Source of the DNA: Campylobacter troglodytis
GTDB lineage: Bacteria > Campylobacterota > Campylobacteria > Campylobacterales > Campylobacteraceae
Assembly: GCF_006864425.1 (NCBI RefSeq)
Contig: NZ_QHLI01000020.1
Location: 1-45,804, forward strand
Direction of reading: 5' to 3'
DNA length: 45,804 nt
The notes under the pieces were generated by a model. That model was not told the DNA's origin and made no database searches. It saw only the letters and a list, made by a program, of their open reading frames with translations. This document shows positions 8,475-18,639 of this stretch, piece after piece. Within the stretch, counting starts at the first letter, position 1. Each line of letters starts with the position of its first letter. A program made the translations under genes and the position numbers.

Positions 8475-9101
8475 CTAAGAGTTAAGATGTGCTAGGCTTT
8501 TTTTTGCTAGCCTTGTAAGCTCTTGCCATTTTTTAGCCCTAATAAGCTCCTTATCGCAAAGCCAAGAACCCCCCACACATAAGACATTATCAAGTGCGAG
8601 GTATTCTTTGGCGTTTTCTAAGTTTATACCCCCTGTTGGGCAAAATTTCACCTCCTTAAAGGGTGCATTTAAGGCTTTTAGCATAGGCACACCTCCTATT
8701 TGTGTAGCTGGGAAAAATTTCAAGGCTTTTAGCTCAAATTCTAAGGCTAATAGTATATCACTTGGGCTTGAAACGCCTGGTATAAAAGCAAGATCAAGCT
8801 CTAAAGCCTTTTTTGCTAGCGTAGCATTTATACCAGGGCTTATGGCAAAAGAAGCACCTAGATCTTTTATCCTTTGAAGCTGATTTGTGCTTATCACAGT
8901 TCCAGCCCCAACTGTGATCCTTGGAAATTCTTTAATCAAAGCCCTTAATATATCTAAGGCTTTGGGGGTTCTTAGGGTAAGCTCTAAGATCTCTATGCCA
9001 CCCTCATATAAGGCCTTAGCTAAATTTAATCCTTCTAATTCATCATCCACACTTACAACAGGTATGATCTTACTTAGACTTAAAATTTCTTGTGCTTTCA
9101 T
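8475..9101 (-). CDS. eda: KDPG/KHG aldolase (Entner-Doudoroff)
   Basis: 208 aa from the second Met (9101). The first ATG, at 9107, directly abuts aaagg, whereas the second has a 6-nt spacer. The enzyme splits 2-keto-3-deoxy-6-phosphogluconate into pyruvate and glyceraldehyde 3-phosphate. Seen: the catalytic Glu in LELTLRTP (residue 40), the Schiff-base Lys in LKFFPATQIGG (residue 128), and the phosphate-binding CPTGGI block. Only about 9 bp separate it from the edd stop, so the two are one operon (edd first, eda second). Length is normal for the trimeric class I aldolase. Confidence 0.96.
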   Translation of the reverse strand: MKAQEILSLSKIIPVVSVDDELEGLNLAKALYEGGIEILELTLRTPKALDILRALIKEFPRITVGAGTVISTNQLQRIKDLGASFAISPGINATLAKKALELDLAFIPGVSSPSDILLALEFELKALKFFPATQIGGVPMLKALNAPFKEVKFCPTGGINLENAKEYLALDNVLCVGGSWLCDKELIRAKKWQELTRLAKKSLAHLNS

Positions 9102-9110
9102 TCTCATCCT

Positions 9111-10913
9111 TTAACTAAAAATTCCACCAAAGCTCATAGCACCTGTTTCAGCACTAGAACTATTGGCTCTAAAAGAGGCAAAAAGCTCCCTACCAGCTCC
9201 AAAGACCTCTTTTTGTTTAGGCTTTTTACGTCTTCTTTTTTGCCAAATTTTTTCATCCACCAAGGCTTGAAGTTTGCCATCCTTAATGTCAAGCAAGATC
9301 ATATCCCCATCTTCAATCCTAGCAAGATCCCCATCCAACAAGGCCTCAGGGCTTGTATGAATGGCAGCTGGGATCTTACCTGAAGCACCTGACATTCTGC
9401 CGTCTGTAACCAAACCCACCTTAAAGCCTTTATCTTGCAAAACCCCAAGGGGTGAGCTTAGCTTGTGAAGTTCTGGCATACCATTTGCCCTTGGTCCTTG
9501 AAAGAGTAAAACAGCTATGAAGTCTTGTTCTAATTCTTTGTTTTCAAAGGCTTGCAAGAACTCGCTTTGAGAGTAAAATACCCTTGCAGGAGCCTTGATT
9601 ATATGATGCTTTTCATCTATGGCTGAGCTTTTAATTACAGCCCTTCCTATATTTCCTTTTAAAATTTTAAGCCCTCCGTCCTTTGAAAAGGCATTTTTAA
9701 CCCCTCTTAAAATATCTTCATTTTTACTCTCGCTAAGCCCTTCTTTGTAGCAAAGCTTTCCATCTATCAAAAAGGGTTCTTTTGTGTAAAAACTCATACC
9801 CTCACCCATAATGCTTTGCGCATCCTCATGCATTAGCCCCTCTTTTAAAAGCTCTTTAAAGATAAAAGCTAAGCCCCCACAGGCACTAAATGCATTCACA
9901 TCAGCCTTGCCATTTGGATACACCCTAGCTAAAAGCGGAATTAGCTCTGAAACGCAGTTAAAATCATCCCAATCTATAATAATACCAGCACACTTAGCTA
10001 TGGCTACTAGGTGTATGGTGTGATTTGTAGAACCTCCTGTTGCCATTAGCCCTATCATAGCGTTTATGATGTTTTTTTCGCTAAGAAGTTTTCCAAGGGG
10101 CATGATCTTTTGAGTAGCCATATGTCTTGCAGCTTCTTTTATAAGGGCTACTCTTAGGGGGGTATGTGGGTTTATAAAGGCTGAGTTTGGAAGATGAAGC
10201 CCCATAAACTCCATCATCATTTGATTAGAATTTGCTGTGCCATAAAAGGTGCAAGTTCCTGGGCTGTGATAGGATTTCATCTCGCTATCAAGGAGGGCTG
10301 ATCTTGAAATTTTACCCTCGGTAAAAAGCTCTCTTGCTTTCGCCTTTTCGTAGTTTGAAATCCCACTTGTCATAGGCCCTGAGGGTACAAAGATACTGGG
10401 TAAATGCCCAAAGCTTAAAGCACCCATCAAAAGGCCTGGAACGATCTTATCACAAACTCCAAGATAAAAGGCTCCATCAAAAATTTGATGACAAAGCCCT
10501 ATTGCCGTGCTTAGTGCTATTACATCTCTTGAAAACAAAGAAAGCTCCATACCCTCATAGCCTTGAGTTATGCCATCACACATAGCAGGAACCCCTGCTG
10601 CAAACTGTGCAAAGGCTTTGTGTTTTTGAAGCTCTTCTTTAATTAGATCTGGGTAGTTTTTAAAGGGCTGATGGGCTGAGAGTAGATCATTATAGGCTGA
10701 AATAATGGCGTAATTTAAGCCCTCATTTTGCTTGATCCTATCCTTGATATGATCAGGCATAGTGGCGTAGCTGTGGGCTAAATTCGCACAGCCTAGTTTT
10801 GATCTAGAAATTTTAGTAGTGTTTTTTTCTAGCCTTTCTAGGTAAGACTGTCTTGTTTTTTTACTTCTTTCTTGGATCTTTTTTGTAAGTTCTTTAAGTT
10901 CTTTTCTTGGCAT
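9111..10913 (-). CDS. edd: 6-phosphogluconate dehydratase (Entner-Doudoroff)
   Basis: 600 aa, usual length for the IlvD/Edd family. It dehydrates 6-phosphogluconate to KDPG using a 4Fe-4S cluster. Cys112 ([10 protein letters not shown]), Cys154 (GVCDKIVPG) and Cys221 ([12 protein letters not shown]) are the cluster-linked cysteines; positions 154 and 221 coincide with those of E. coli Edd. The glycine-rich [11 protein letters not shown] near the C-terminus is present. The start is supported by aaagga 7 nt upstream. The gene is divergent from zwf, with a 107-bp shared regulatory gap. Confidence 0.96.
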   Translation of the reverse strand: MPRKELKELTKKIQERSKKTRQSYLERLEKNTTKISRSKLGCANLAHSYATMPDHIKDRIKQNEGLNYAIISAYNDLLSAHQPFKNYPDLIKEELQKHKAFAQFAAGVPAMCDGITQGYEGMELSLFSRDVIALSTAIGLCHQIFDGAFYLGVCDKIVPGLLMGALSFGHLPSIFVPSGPMTSGISNYEKAKARELFTEGKISRSALLDSEMKSYHSPGTCTFYGTANSNQMMMEFMGLHLPNSAFINPHTPLRVALIKEAARHMATQKIMPLGKLLSEKNIINAMIGLMATGGSTNHTIHLVAIAKCAGIIIDWDDFNCVSELIPLLARVYPNGKADVNAFSACGGLAFIFKELLKEGLMHEDAQSIMGEGMSFYTKEPFLIDGKLCYKEGLSESKNEDILRGVKNAFSKDGGLKILKGNIGRAVIKSSAIDEKHHIIKAPARVFYSQSEFLQAFENKELEQDFIAVLLFQGPRANGMPELHKLSSPLGVLQDKGFKVGLVTDGRMSGASGKIPAAIHTSPEALLDGDLARIEDGDMILLDIKDGKLQALVDEKIWQKRRRKKPKQKEVFGAGRELFASFRANSSSAETGAMSFGGIFS

Positions 10914-10979
10914 CTTCTATCCTTTGAGGCTAAATTCTAATGAAAATTACTAAACAAAGTTATTTTAAAGCATTCTTGC

Positions 10980-10987
10980 TATAAAAT
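10980..10987 (+). promoter_or_regulatory. -10 element for zwf
   Basis: tataaaat, about 35 nt upstream of the zwf ATG, in the 107-bp gap between divergent edd and zwf. The AT-rich gap probably also holds the edd promoter, less clearly defined. Confidence 0.5.
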
Positions 10988-11020
10988 TATGGGAATTTAA
11001 AGAATAGAAAGGCTTATTTT

Positions 11021-12382
11021 ATGAAAGACTGTGATTTTATTTTATTTGGAGCAAGTGGGGACCTGGCTTTAAGAAAGATCTTTCCTGCCTTGTTTCAAAT
11101 TTACTCAAATAAACTCTTAAATTCAAGGCTAAAAATCATAGCCTCAGCAAGAAGCAAATTTAGCCAAATTGAATTCAAAGAGCTTTTAAGCTCAAAATTA
11201 AAAACGCAGATAAAAAGGCTAAATGAGAAAAAGCTTAACAGTTTTTTAGAAAAAATTCACTATCTAAGTATAGATCTAAATAATTTTGAAGATTTTAAGT
11301 CCTTAAAAGAAATGAGTAGTAAGGATGCTAGGACTGTGATTTATTTTTCCATTTCACCTGAATTTTTTATAAAAGCCTGTAAGAGTTTAGCCCTTATAAA
11401 TTTAAATAATAAAAATGTAAAAATCATCCTTGAAAAGCCCCTAGGACGAGATCTTAACTCCTGTAAAATTATAAATGAGGAGCTAAAAAAATACTACAAA
11501 GAAAGGCAAATTTATAGAATAGATCATTATCTAGGAAAAGAAACAGTTCAAAATATCCTATATCTAAGAAAATATAACCCCATAATCTCAAAGCTTTTCA
11601 ACAACAAACATTTAAGCTTTGTGGAAATTACTGTGTTTGAGACCTTAGGAGTAGAAAATAGAGGTGAATTTTATGATAAGATGGGTGCTTTAAGAGATAT
11701 GTTTCAAAATCACATGATCCAACTTCTTTGCCTACTCACCCTTAAAATCCCTAAAAAACTAAGCCCATATTCTTTAAGAAGGGCAAAGATAAGGCTCTTA
11801 AAAGAGTTAAAAGGCTTTTCAAAAGAAGAGCTTCAAAATAATTTAATAAGGGCACAGTACAAAGGCTATCTAAACGAAAAGAACATAAAAGCACAAAGCA
11901 AAACAGAAAGCTTCCTAGCCCTAAAAGCCTTTATAGACAATAAAAGCTACAAAAAAATCCCCTTCTATCTAAGAACAGGCAAAAAAATGCAAAAATCCTT
12001 CGTGCAAATAGTACTATCTTTCAAAGAAGAAAGCCTTGTTAATAAGCTCATAATAAGCTTACAACCACAAAGTAAGCTAAGTTTAGCCTTAAATGTAAAA
12101 GAGAAGGGTAGGGCTAATTTTAAAGAAGAGCATTTAAGCTTGAATTTAAACTATGAGGCTAGAAATACCAAGCCTTATGAGAGCTTGATAATGGATGTTA
12201 TAAGAGGGGATCTTAGTCATTTTAATCACCAAGAGGAGCTTGATCTTGCCTGGCTTTGGCTTGATCCTATCATTAAAGCCGAAGATGAGCTTGCCTTATA
12301 TCATTATGAGGCTAAGAGCTTTGGTCCAAAGGAGGCTGAGCTTCTCATACAAAAGGATGGCAACAGCTGGCATAATCCTTAA
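11021..12382 (+). CDS. zwf: Glucose-6-phosphate 1-dehydrogenase
   Basis: 453 aa, somewhat shorter than the usual 480-510. It oxidises glucose 6-phosphate to 6-phosphogluconolactone with NAD(P)+. Seen: the nucleotide loop FGASGDL (9-15), EKPLGRDL (138-145), the substrate-binding RIDHYLGKE (166-174) including the conserved Lys, and GALRDMFQNHMIQL with the active-site His. It is Lys- and Asn-rich, like other genes in AT-rich genomes. It opens the plus-strand arm zwf, pgl, glk of the island; a 121-bp gap with its own -10 box separates it from pgl. Confidence 0.96.
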   Translation: MKDCDFILFGASGDLALRKIFPALFQIYSNKLLNSRLKIIASARSKFSQIEFKELLSSKLKTQIKRLNEKKLNSFLEKIHYLSIDLNNFEDFKSLKEMSSKDARTVIYFSISPEFFIKACKSLALINLNNKNVKIILEKPLGRDLNSCKIINEELKKYYKERQIYRIDHYLGKETVQNILYLRKYNPIISKLFNNKHLSFVEITVFETLGVENRGEFYDKMGALRDMFQNHMIQLLCLLTLKIPKKLSPYSLRRAKIRLLKELKGFSKEELQNNLIRAQYKGYLNEKNIKAQSKTESFLALKAFIDNKSYKKIPFYLRTGKKMQKSFVQIVLSFKEESLVNKLIISLQPQSKLSLALNVKEKGRANFKEEHLSLNLNYEARNTKPYESLIMDVIRGDLSHFNHQEELDLAWLWLDPIIKAEDELALYHYEAKSFGPKEAELLIQKDGNSWHNP

Positions 12383-12465
12383 CCCAAACTGTAACTTTTT
12401 GTAAGCTAGGACTTAAATTTATTTACTTAGATGCAAAATAAGCCCTTATATGCTTTATTTTTGAT

Positions 12466-12471
12466 TATAAT
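12466..12471 (+). promoter_or_regulatory. -10 element for pgl-glk
   Basis: tataat after a T-rich stretch (tttatttttgat), the usual form of Campylobacter sigma-70 promoters, 32 nt before the pgl ATG. Confidence 0.6.
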
Positions 12472-12503
12472 GCCTTACATAAATCTTTATTTAAAGGGAT
12501 ATA

Positions 12504-13172
12504 ATGGCTTATGTCTTGCATGAATTCAAAGACACAAAGGCTTCGCAGTTAGCACTAAGTAAGGCGGTTTCAAGGGACATAAAAGAAGAAAAACTAAAAC
12601 ACCTAGCCCTATCAGGAGGTAGATCTCCTTTGGGTTTTTTTCATTTTTTAAGAAAAGAGGATCTTAGCTGGGAGGACATAACCGTGTCTTTGGTGGATGA
12701 GAGGGTGGTTGATCTTAATGACAAAGAAAGTAATACAAATTTTATAAAAAAAGAGTTTTTACAAGAAAAAGCCTCAAAGGCAAGGTTTATTCCTTTCTTA
12801 GAGCATTTAAATTTAGAAGATAAAGAGCTTTTAAAATTTGCTAGAAGTAAATTCATACAGCCAGATCTCGCAGTTTTAGGAATGGGAAGCGATGGGCATT
12901 TTGCTTCTTTGTTTGCAAATTCTTTGGGATTTGAAGAGGCCTTAAAAACAACAAAAAATATAAGCTTGATAGAACCACAAAATGCCCCCTTTAAAAGACT
13001 AAGTATGAGCTTAAAGGCTATTAAGGCTTGCAAGAAGCTTTTTTTACTCATACAAGGTGGAGAAAAAAAAGAGGTTTTTGATAGGGCTTGTTTGGGGATT
13101 GATACAAATTTACCCATTTCTTTGATACTTTCTGATCAGGAGGTGCTTTGCAATGTCTATTACTCAGATTGA
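12504..13172 (+). CDS. pgl: 6-phosphogluconolactonase
   Basis: 222 aa, DevB/SOL type. It hydrolyses 6-phosphogluconolactone to 6-phosphogluconate. Motifs: LSGGRSP (36-42), SLVDERVV (62-69) and [12 protein letters not shown] (126-137), the glucosamine-6-phosphate-isomerase-like active site. Its last 20 bp overlap the start of glk, so the pair is translationally coupled. Confidence 0.95.
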   Translation: MAYVLHEFKDTKASQLALSKAVSRDIKEEKLKHLALSGGRSPLGFFHFLRKEDLSWEDITVSLVDERVVDLNDKESNTNFIKKEFLQEKASKARFIPFLEHLNLEDKELLKFARSKFIQPDLAVLGMGSDGHFASLFANSLGFEEALKTTKNISLIEPQNAPFKRLSMSLKAIKACKKLFLLIQGGEKKEVFDRACLGIDTNLPISLILSDQEVLCNVYYSD

Positions 13173-14148
13173 AAACTCCTATCCAAGATTACTTGCAGAC
13201 ATAGGGGGGACAAATGCAAGATTTGCCATTGAGCTTAGCGCTAATAAGATAACACACATAGAGGTCTTAGCCTGCAATGAATACGATAGCATAGTAGATG
13301 CTGTGAGCTTTTATCTTAAAAAAATAGGAGGCATAGAGGTTAAATTTGCAGCCTTTGCCATAGCAAATCCTATTTTGGGCGATTGGATAGAAATGACTAA
13401 TCACCACTGGGCCTTTTCCATAGAAACAACAAGACAAGCTTTAAAGCTTGATGAGCTTATACTTATAAATGACTTTGTGGCCCAGGCTTACGCCATTAGT
13501 AAGATGACTCAAGATGATCTAGTGCAAATTGGAGGCACAAATTTAGAACTAGGTCATGCAAAGGCTGTCTTAGGACCTGGCACAGGGCTTGGGGTGAGTG
13601 CTTTGATCCCACAAACTAATGGTAGCTATTTAGCCTTAGAGGGCGAAGGAGGGCATGTGAGCTTTGCACCCTTTGATGATACCGAGCTTATGATCTGGCA
13701 ATATGCCAAGCAAAAATATGGACATGTCTCAGCTGAAAGGCTTTTAAACGGAGCCGGGCTTGTTTTGATCTATGAGGCCTTAGCACATAGAGAAGGACTT
13801 ACAAAGGCTAAGATGACACCTCAGTTAATAAGCGAACAGGCGATAAACGGACAGTCTCCTCTTTGTCGCTTAACCCTTGATATTTTTTGTGCTATGCTTG
13901 GGACAATCGCTTCAAATTTAGCCCTAACCTTGGGTGCAAGATCGGGAGTTTATATTTGTGGGGGCATAATACCAAGATTTATAGAGTATTTTAAGCATTC
14001 TCCTTTTAGGATGCGTTTTGAAAACAAGGGAAGATTTAGTGCCTATCTAGCAGCCATTCCTGTTTATGTGGTATTAGCAAGGCATCCTGGCATTGATGGG
14101 GTTTGTATAGCCTTGAATAATTATCTTAAAGAAAAACTAAAAGGCTAG
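13153..14148 (+). CDS. glk: Glucokinase
   Basis: 331 aa, of the bacterial Glk (PF02685-type) rather than ROK family. It phosphorylates cytosolic glucose with ATP. Seen: the phosphate loop [10 protein letters not shown] (15-24), MTNHHW (81-86), catalytic INDF (Asn106-Asp107) and [10 protein letters not shown] (140-149). A strong Shine-Dalgarno, aggaggt (13138-13144), lies inside the end of pgl and fixes this start. Glucose entering through the adjacent GluP-like carrier is the obvious substrate. No second pgi is present in this island. Confidence 0.96.
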   Translation: MSITQIENSYPRLLADIGGTNARFAIELSANKITHIEVLACNEYDSIVDAVSFYLKKIGGIEVKFAAFAIANPILGDWIEMTNHHWAFSIETTRQALKLDELILINDFVAQAYAISKMTQDDLVQIGGTNLELGHAKAVLGPGTGLGVSALIPQTNGSYLALEGEGGHVSFAPFDDTELMIWQYAKQKYGHVSAERLLNGAGLVLIYEALAHREGLTKAKMTPQLISEQAINGQSPLCRLTLDIFCAMLGTIASNLALTLGARSGVYICGGIIPRFIEYFKHSPFRMRFENKGRFSAYLAAIPVYVVLARHPGIDGVCIALNNYLKEKLKG

Positions 14149-14218
14149 TTAAGTGTAGGCTAAATCAAAGGCTTGATAGATATAAATTTAATGGATATAA
14201 AAGGGTGGTTTAAAATTT

Positions 14219-14458
14219 GTTTCTTTTTAAGAAAGTATTGATTTGTCATTATTAGACTGTGGGCGAAGAAGCCGTCAATTTAAGGCATTTTTCCATAAAT
14301 TCGTGGATTTTTGGCGCACGCTTAGAATGATAAGAATTTTGTCATTTTGAGCAGAATGCAAAGCGAAAAATCTCTTTTTGGTTTTGAGATACTTCGCTTC
14401 GCAAAGAATGACAAATATGGTATTTTGTCTAAAATCAATACTTTTTTGAAAAAGAGCC
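14219..14458. mobile_element. MITE-A, 240 bp, with 8-bp target duplication
   Basis: The right end (…tgaaaaagagcc) is the inverse of the left end (gtttctttttaagaaag…), and further inward both arms carry ttgattt/aaatca and gacaaat-type words. Perfect 8-bp duplications taaaattt flank it at 14211-14218 and 14459-14466. The interior has no ORF. It carries the dispersed core words 'gagatacttcgcttcgca' and 'gaatgacaaa' found elsewhere in the window. The remaining DNA between glk and gluP (14467-14748) is noncoding. Confidence 0.85.
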
Positions 14459-14748
14459 TAAAATTTTAACTGTTAATTTTAGTTAATTTATTTTGAATTT
14501 TTTAGTGTTGAGCTTTATTAAACGGTGCAAAAGTTTTCAAAGCAAGGCTTTTTATAAGGCTAAGTTTTAAGGATTTTTTTTAAAAAAAAAGAAAATTTTT
14601 GGCGCTTGTATAATTTCAAGCTTATTTATTAGAGCTTAGCTTGTTTTAAGCTTATCTTTTTTCAAAGGTATGAAATTTGACAAGTTTATGCCAAAAAATA
14701 AACACTTTTTAAAAAGTTTGAATTTAATCTTAATAGAAAGGACATAAA

Positions 14749-15942
14749 ATGAAGAGTACTAATTTCGCCCTAGCAACGCTAACTGCTTTGTTTTTTGCTA
14801 TGGGTTTTATTACGGTGTTAAATGATATTTTAATACCGCACTTAAAGGTGATCTTTGATCTTAATTATTTTGAGGCAGCCTTGATTCAGTTTTGTTTCTT
14901 TGGGGCTTATTTTATCACAGGTGGGCTTTTTGGTAAGCTTATTTCTAAGATAGGCTATCCAGCAGGGGTGATCTCTGGCTTTGTCTTAACAGCCTTTGGT
15001 TGTGTGCTTTTTTATCCAGCAGCCTCTACTGCTTCTTATCCTATCTTTTTAGGAGCCTTGTTTATACTAGCAAGTGGGGTTGTTTTACTTCAAACAGCAG
15101 GAAATCCCTTTGTAACACTACTTGCACCAAACAAAGAAGCAAGTGCGCTAACCCTAGTGCAAGCCTTTAACTCCTTAGGAACTACCCTAGGACCTCTCTT
15201 TGGAGCTACTTTTATACTCTCAGGAACAGCTCAGTACGCAAGTAAAATGCAAGAAGCACAGTCCGTGCAAGTTCCATACTTAATCATAGCAGGGGTTTTG
15301 ATCCTCTTAGCCGTGCTTGTGTATTTACTAAGACTTCCTGATGTGAGAAAAAGAGCACAAGAAATAAGCGAGGAAAATCAAGACAAAAGACTTAATGTAT
15401 TTGAATATCCACATTTGATCTTAGGGGCTGCGGCTATCTTTTTTTATGTGGGTGCTGAGGTTGCCATAGGCTCGTTTTTGATCCTCACTATGAAGGAGGT
15501 TGCAGAAATAGACGAGGTAACTGGGGCAAAGTATATAGCCTTTTACTGGGGAGGGGCTATGGTAGGAAGATTCATAGGAAGTGCCATTATGTCTAAGATA
15601 GCACCTAATAAATGCCTAGCCTTTAATGCCACTATGGCTATACTGTTAAGCATAATAGCCATAGTAGTTGATGGGCAAATAGCTATGCTAGCCTTACTTG
15701 CCATAGGGCTTTTTAACTCCATAATGTTTCCTACCATCTTTTCCTTGGCTACTAAGAATTTAGGCAAGCTTAGCTCTGAGGCCTCAGGGCTTATTTGTAT
15801 GGCTATAGTTGGAGGGGCCTTGATACCTCCTGTGCAAGGGCTTGTGGCTGATTATAGCAACTTGCTCTTATCTTACATAGTGCCTGTGCTTTGCTATTTT
15901 TATATCTTGTTTTTTGCCTTAAAGGGCTATACGCCTAGATAA
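14749..15942 (+). CDS. gluP: Glucose/fucose:H+ symporter, FucP/GluP family MFS
   Basis: 397 aa, about twelve membrane segments. GFITVLNDILIPHLK (19-33) is the TM1 signature of the fucose-galactose-glucose permease family, and LLQTAGNPFVTLL follows in the fourth-fifth segment region. The start has aaagga 8 nt upstream. Placed 600 bp after glk in a complete Entner-Doudoroff set, it is most likely the glucose importer; L-fucose transport, as for Cj0486, is possible in the family but no fucose catabolic genes are here. A stem-loop terminator follows at 16041. Confidence 0.88.
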   Translation: MKSTNFALATLTALFFAMGFITVLNDILIPHLKVIFDLNYFEAALIQFCFFGAYFITGGLFGKLISKIGYPAGVISGFVLTAFGCVLFYPAASTASYPIFLGALFILASGVVLLQTAGNPFVTLLAPNKEASALTLVQAFNSLGTTLGPLFGATFILSGTAQYASKMQEAQSVQVPYLIIAGVLILLAVLVYLLRLPDVRKRAQEISEENQDKRLNVFEYPHLILGAAAIFFYVGAEVAIGSFLILTMKEVAEIDEVTGAKYIAFYWGGAMVGRFIGSAIMSKIAPNKCLAFNATMAILLSIIAIVVDGQIAMLALLAIGLFNSIMFPTIFSLATKNLGKLSSEASGLICMAIVGGALIPPVQGLVADYSNLLLSYIVPVLCYFYILFFALKGYTPR

Positions 15943-16040
15943 ATTTGCAAAAGTTCCTTTGTGAATTTAAGGACAAGATTTTAAAGTTGGCGGTTTTTAA
16001 ATTTGGCTATTGATACTTTTAGCCTAAAATGCTAATAGAG

Positions 16041-16089
16041 GCTTTGAATTTAAATCTTTTTAAGAAGCTTAAATTCAAAGCTCTTTTGT
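16041..16089 (+). terminator. Terminator of gluP
   Basis: gctttgaatttaa (16041-16053) pairs perfectly over 13 bp with ttaaattcaaagc (16069-16081). A 15-nt loop separates them and tcttttgt follows. Confidence 0.6.
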
Positions 16090-16745
16090 AAGACTCTTAC
16101 TCTTTTTCACTAAGCCTTGCAAGGTATCACAAGAAATAAAAAAGCTTTTTTTGCGAAAGTTAAAGAAGGCAAAATGAGCTTGAGTTTTTATTTGTTTTAT
16201 TTTGTGCTACTTGCTTAAAAAGAGATCCTTTGGCTTAATCTTGCACAATTTTTGCATAAGCATTACAAAATTTTTGCATCAATTTTACAAAAGCTATGGC
16301 AGTGGGTTTTGTTATGTTTGTTTTATATCAAGCCTTGAGATCTGCAAGATTTTAGAATAGTTTTTTAAAAAAGATTTCAAGCTAGTTTCTTGTTTTGCAA
16401 ATTTGCAATGACAAAAGAGATAAAAATTTGTCAAATTCAAGCAAAACCATCTTGTCAGGCATTGTTAAGTATCTAAATTTTGGTAAACATAGCTTTTTTG
16501 GCAAAGAAAAATTTGCTTATAAAAATAGATCTGTTTGTAAATATTATCCTTTCAAGTTCCAAATTCTTTGAAAGGCTTAAGGCTAAAAGTTTTGTGCTAG
16601 GCTTGACATTTTTAAAAAGCCTTTGAATTTAATGTCTTAAAAAAGGTTTAAATTCAAAAAAGCCTTTGAATTCAAGTTTTCAAAGTGCTTAAATTCAAAA
16701 AAGCCTTTGAATTTAAGCTTTGCAAAAGGCTTCATTTAAAAAGCC
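16090..16745. repeat. Noncoding gap with short direct repeats
   Basis: No supported ORF; this is the right edge of the glucose island. From about 16617 to 16737 a word like aaaaaagcctttgaattt recurs about three times in direct and partly inverted orientation. It can fold into hairpins downstream of the minus-strand gene at 16746. Confidence 0.5.
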
Positions 16746-17222
16746 TTAATAATAACCCACGCAAAGACTTGGCGTTATTTGTATGCGCTTTTCAAGGGGG
16801 GTTGGGCTAAAAAAATGACATTTTTCTATGTAGATGTATTTTTCATAGCTAAGCCCTAAGAGATCATAAAAGGCTTTTAAATTTACAAACTTAACCCCAC
16901 AAAGTTCCTTAAATTCCAAGAGCTTATAAATTTGTGAGCCGTTTTTTTCTACCAGATGAGAAGGAGAAAGGGTGGTAAAAGAACAAAAGGCACTTGCTAA
17001 TATGAAACCATTTAAGCAAGTGCATGAATTTAAGGCATCTTTGTGTTTAGCTAGGATGTGATTTTTATGCAAAAAGACAAAGCGAGAGCCGCTATACCTA
17101 GCCACAAAGGCATTTTTCCAAAATTTATAAGCATTTTTTGAAATTTTAGCTAGCTTGCAAAACTCAGCATTTAGCACATAATCATCCAAAAAGGCATTTG
17201 GGGCTAGGGTGATTTTAAGCAT
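16746..17222 (-). CDS. Conserved hypothetical protein (Cj0249-like by position)
   Basis: 158 aa, Cys- and Phe-rich, without signal peptide or clear membrane segment. The N-terminal third (LDDYVLNAEFCKLAKISKN) looks like a helix-turn-helix-type start, which is weak evidence. No enzyme motif is recognisable. Its start overlaps the end of the HDOD gene by 8 bp, so the two are co-translated and perhaps work together. The pair corresponds in order and orientation to Cj0248-Cj0249 of C. jejuni as I recall. Confidence 0.75.
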   Translation of the reverse strand: MLKITLAPNAFLDDYVLNAEFCKLAKISKNAYKFWKNAFVARYSGSRFVFLHKNHILAKHKDALNSCTCLNGFILASAFCSFTTLSPSHLVEKNGSQIYKLLEFKELCGVKFVNLKAFYDLLGLSYEKYIYIEKCHFFSPTPLEKRIQITPSLCVGYY

Positions 17223-18069
17223 TTAAGATTTTATTTTTTGCAAAATCAGGAAGCTTGGCCTTGAAATTATCTACATTAAATTTTATGCCTTGTTCACTTG
17301 CTTCTTCTATTAAATTCAAGGCTATATTTACATTAGAGCCATCATTATAAGGATCAAAGATGGTATTTGCTATGGCTAGGGCATAGGCATTTTTTTTGAT
17401 ATGATTCTCAGCTGAGTGAGGAGAAGTAGCAAACACAACGCTTTCTGTAACTAAGTCATCAAAATTCCACCTATAAAACAAAAAGCCCAAAAAGGAAAGA
17501 TGATCAACTCCTAAAAAATTCTCCTCAATAGCACTTAAATTTTCAAAATTATTTTCCTTTAAACTAGCCAAAAAGTCCTTGTCCTTGTGGCTTTGAATCA
17601 AAAAATTCGCAAAAACCATCATACCAAATCTAAGAAGCATAGCACAAGGAACAAGCAAGTGAGATAGCTTTTTATCTTCTTGTGAGATCCAATCTATGAT
17701 AAATCTAGTCTCCTCGTGGCAGTTTGCCAAAAATGTGCTTGTTTCAAGATTATAAGGAGACATATCCACCTTTAAATTACTTCTTACCGCATCAGCAGCT
17801 ATGATATTTCTAATATTAGCAACCCCAAGTAGATTGATCACTTGTTGTATGGTAGAGATCTCCCTTGAAAAGCCATAAAAGGGCGAGTTGGCAAGCTGCA
17901 ATAATTTTGCAGTTACAAGGGGATCATTTACTATGATCTTTGCTACCTTGTTTATATCTATATCCTCGCCATTACTGTCTAGGTATTTTTGAAGTTCGAT
18001 GATAGTTTGTGGGAGGGGGGGCATGCTTTCTATACTTTGAAGCAACAATTCATTCATATCTTGTTCCAT
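17215..18069 (-). CDS. HDOD-domain protein (Cj0248-like)
   Basis: 284 aa from ATG 18069, preceded by aagg at 7 nt; the GTG just upstream is less likely. The HDOD domain spans about 8-205: the opening SMPPLPQTIIELQ, then DPLVTAKLLQLANSPFYGF, then IQQVINLLGVANIRNI. This is the classic HDOD pattern, lacking the metal-binding HD pair of true phosphohydrolases. Such proteins act as regulatory or signalling scaffolds; the C. jejuni homologue has been linked to motility and colonisation. A C7 run (plus-strand G7 18015-18021) lies near the N-terminus, and an A13 run (18124-18136 as T on plus) lies in the upstream region. Confidence 0.85.
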   Translation of the reverse strand: MEQDMNELLLQSIESMPPLPQTIIELQKYLDSNGEDIDINKVAKIIVNDPLVTAKLLQLANSPFYGFSREISTIQQVINLLGVANIRNIIAADAVRSNLKVDMSPYNLETSTFLANCHEETRFIIDWISQEDKKLSHLLVPCAMLLRFGMMVFANFLIQSHKDKDFLASLKENNFENLSAIEENFLGVDHLSFLGFLFYRWNFDDLVTESVVFATSPHSAENHIKKNAYALAIANTIFDPYNDGSNVNIALNLIEEASEQGIKFNVDNFKAKLPDFAKNKILNA

Positions 18070-18199
18070 CACAAAACCTTTAAGAAAAATTTTAGCTATT
18101 TTAGCACAAAAACTTAAAAAGTGTTTTTTTTTTTTTGCTATTTCTTAAAATTTTCTTTAAATTCAAAAGCTTATGATCTTAGACTTTAAAAATGCTAAA

Positions 18200-18600
18200 C
18201 ATTGTTATTCCAAGCGAAGTATCTCAACAATACACTCAAAACGGCACTCTTTGTCATACTAGTGTGTAGCACGAGTGAAGTAGCTCGCAAGCAAAAAAGA
18301 GATTTTTTGCTTCGGCTATGTTTAAAAGTCCTGCATAGTCGCTACGCTGGGAATGACAAAATTCTTCTCGCACTAAGCGTGTGCTAAGAATCTCAAAAAA
18401 ACGAAGATATTTCAGCTTTTGCAAAGCCTCAATATGACAAAGATAAAAAATCCTCTGCCTTGCGGTTTTAGGGATGAATCAAATTTTGCCTTAGCAAAAT
18501 TATCATTTTATGAAATTTGTGAATTTTTTTGTATTGTTATTCTTTGTGCTGCGATAGCAAGGCGAAGAATTTCTATTTTCCTAAGATATTTCGCTTCTTT
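18200..18600. repeat. Decayed dispersed repeats of the 'gaagtatctc...gaatgacaaa' type
   Basis: Words such as cgaagtatctcaacaa, actcaaaacggcactct, tgtgtagcacgagtgaag and gggaatgacaaaattctt are shared, in the same order, with 39735-40030, and more loosely with the interior of MITE-A. The short reading frames here are not credible genes. Confidence 0.65.
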
Positions 18601-18639
18601 TAATAAGAATTTAAAGGATTGTGTAAATTTTTATATTTG

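Noticed and set aside
8475-15942. Glucose island as a prophage or integrative element
   Set aside because: No integrase, tRNA, att-like repeat or phage gene is visible at either edge.
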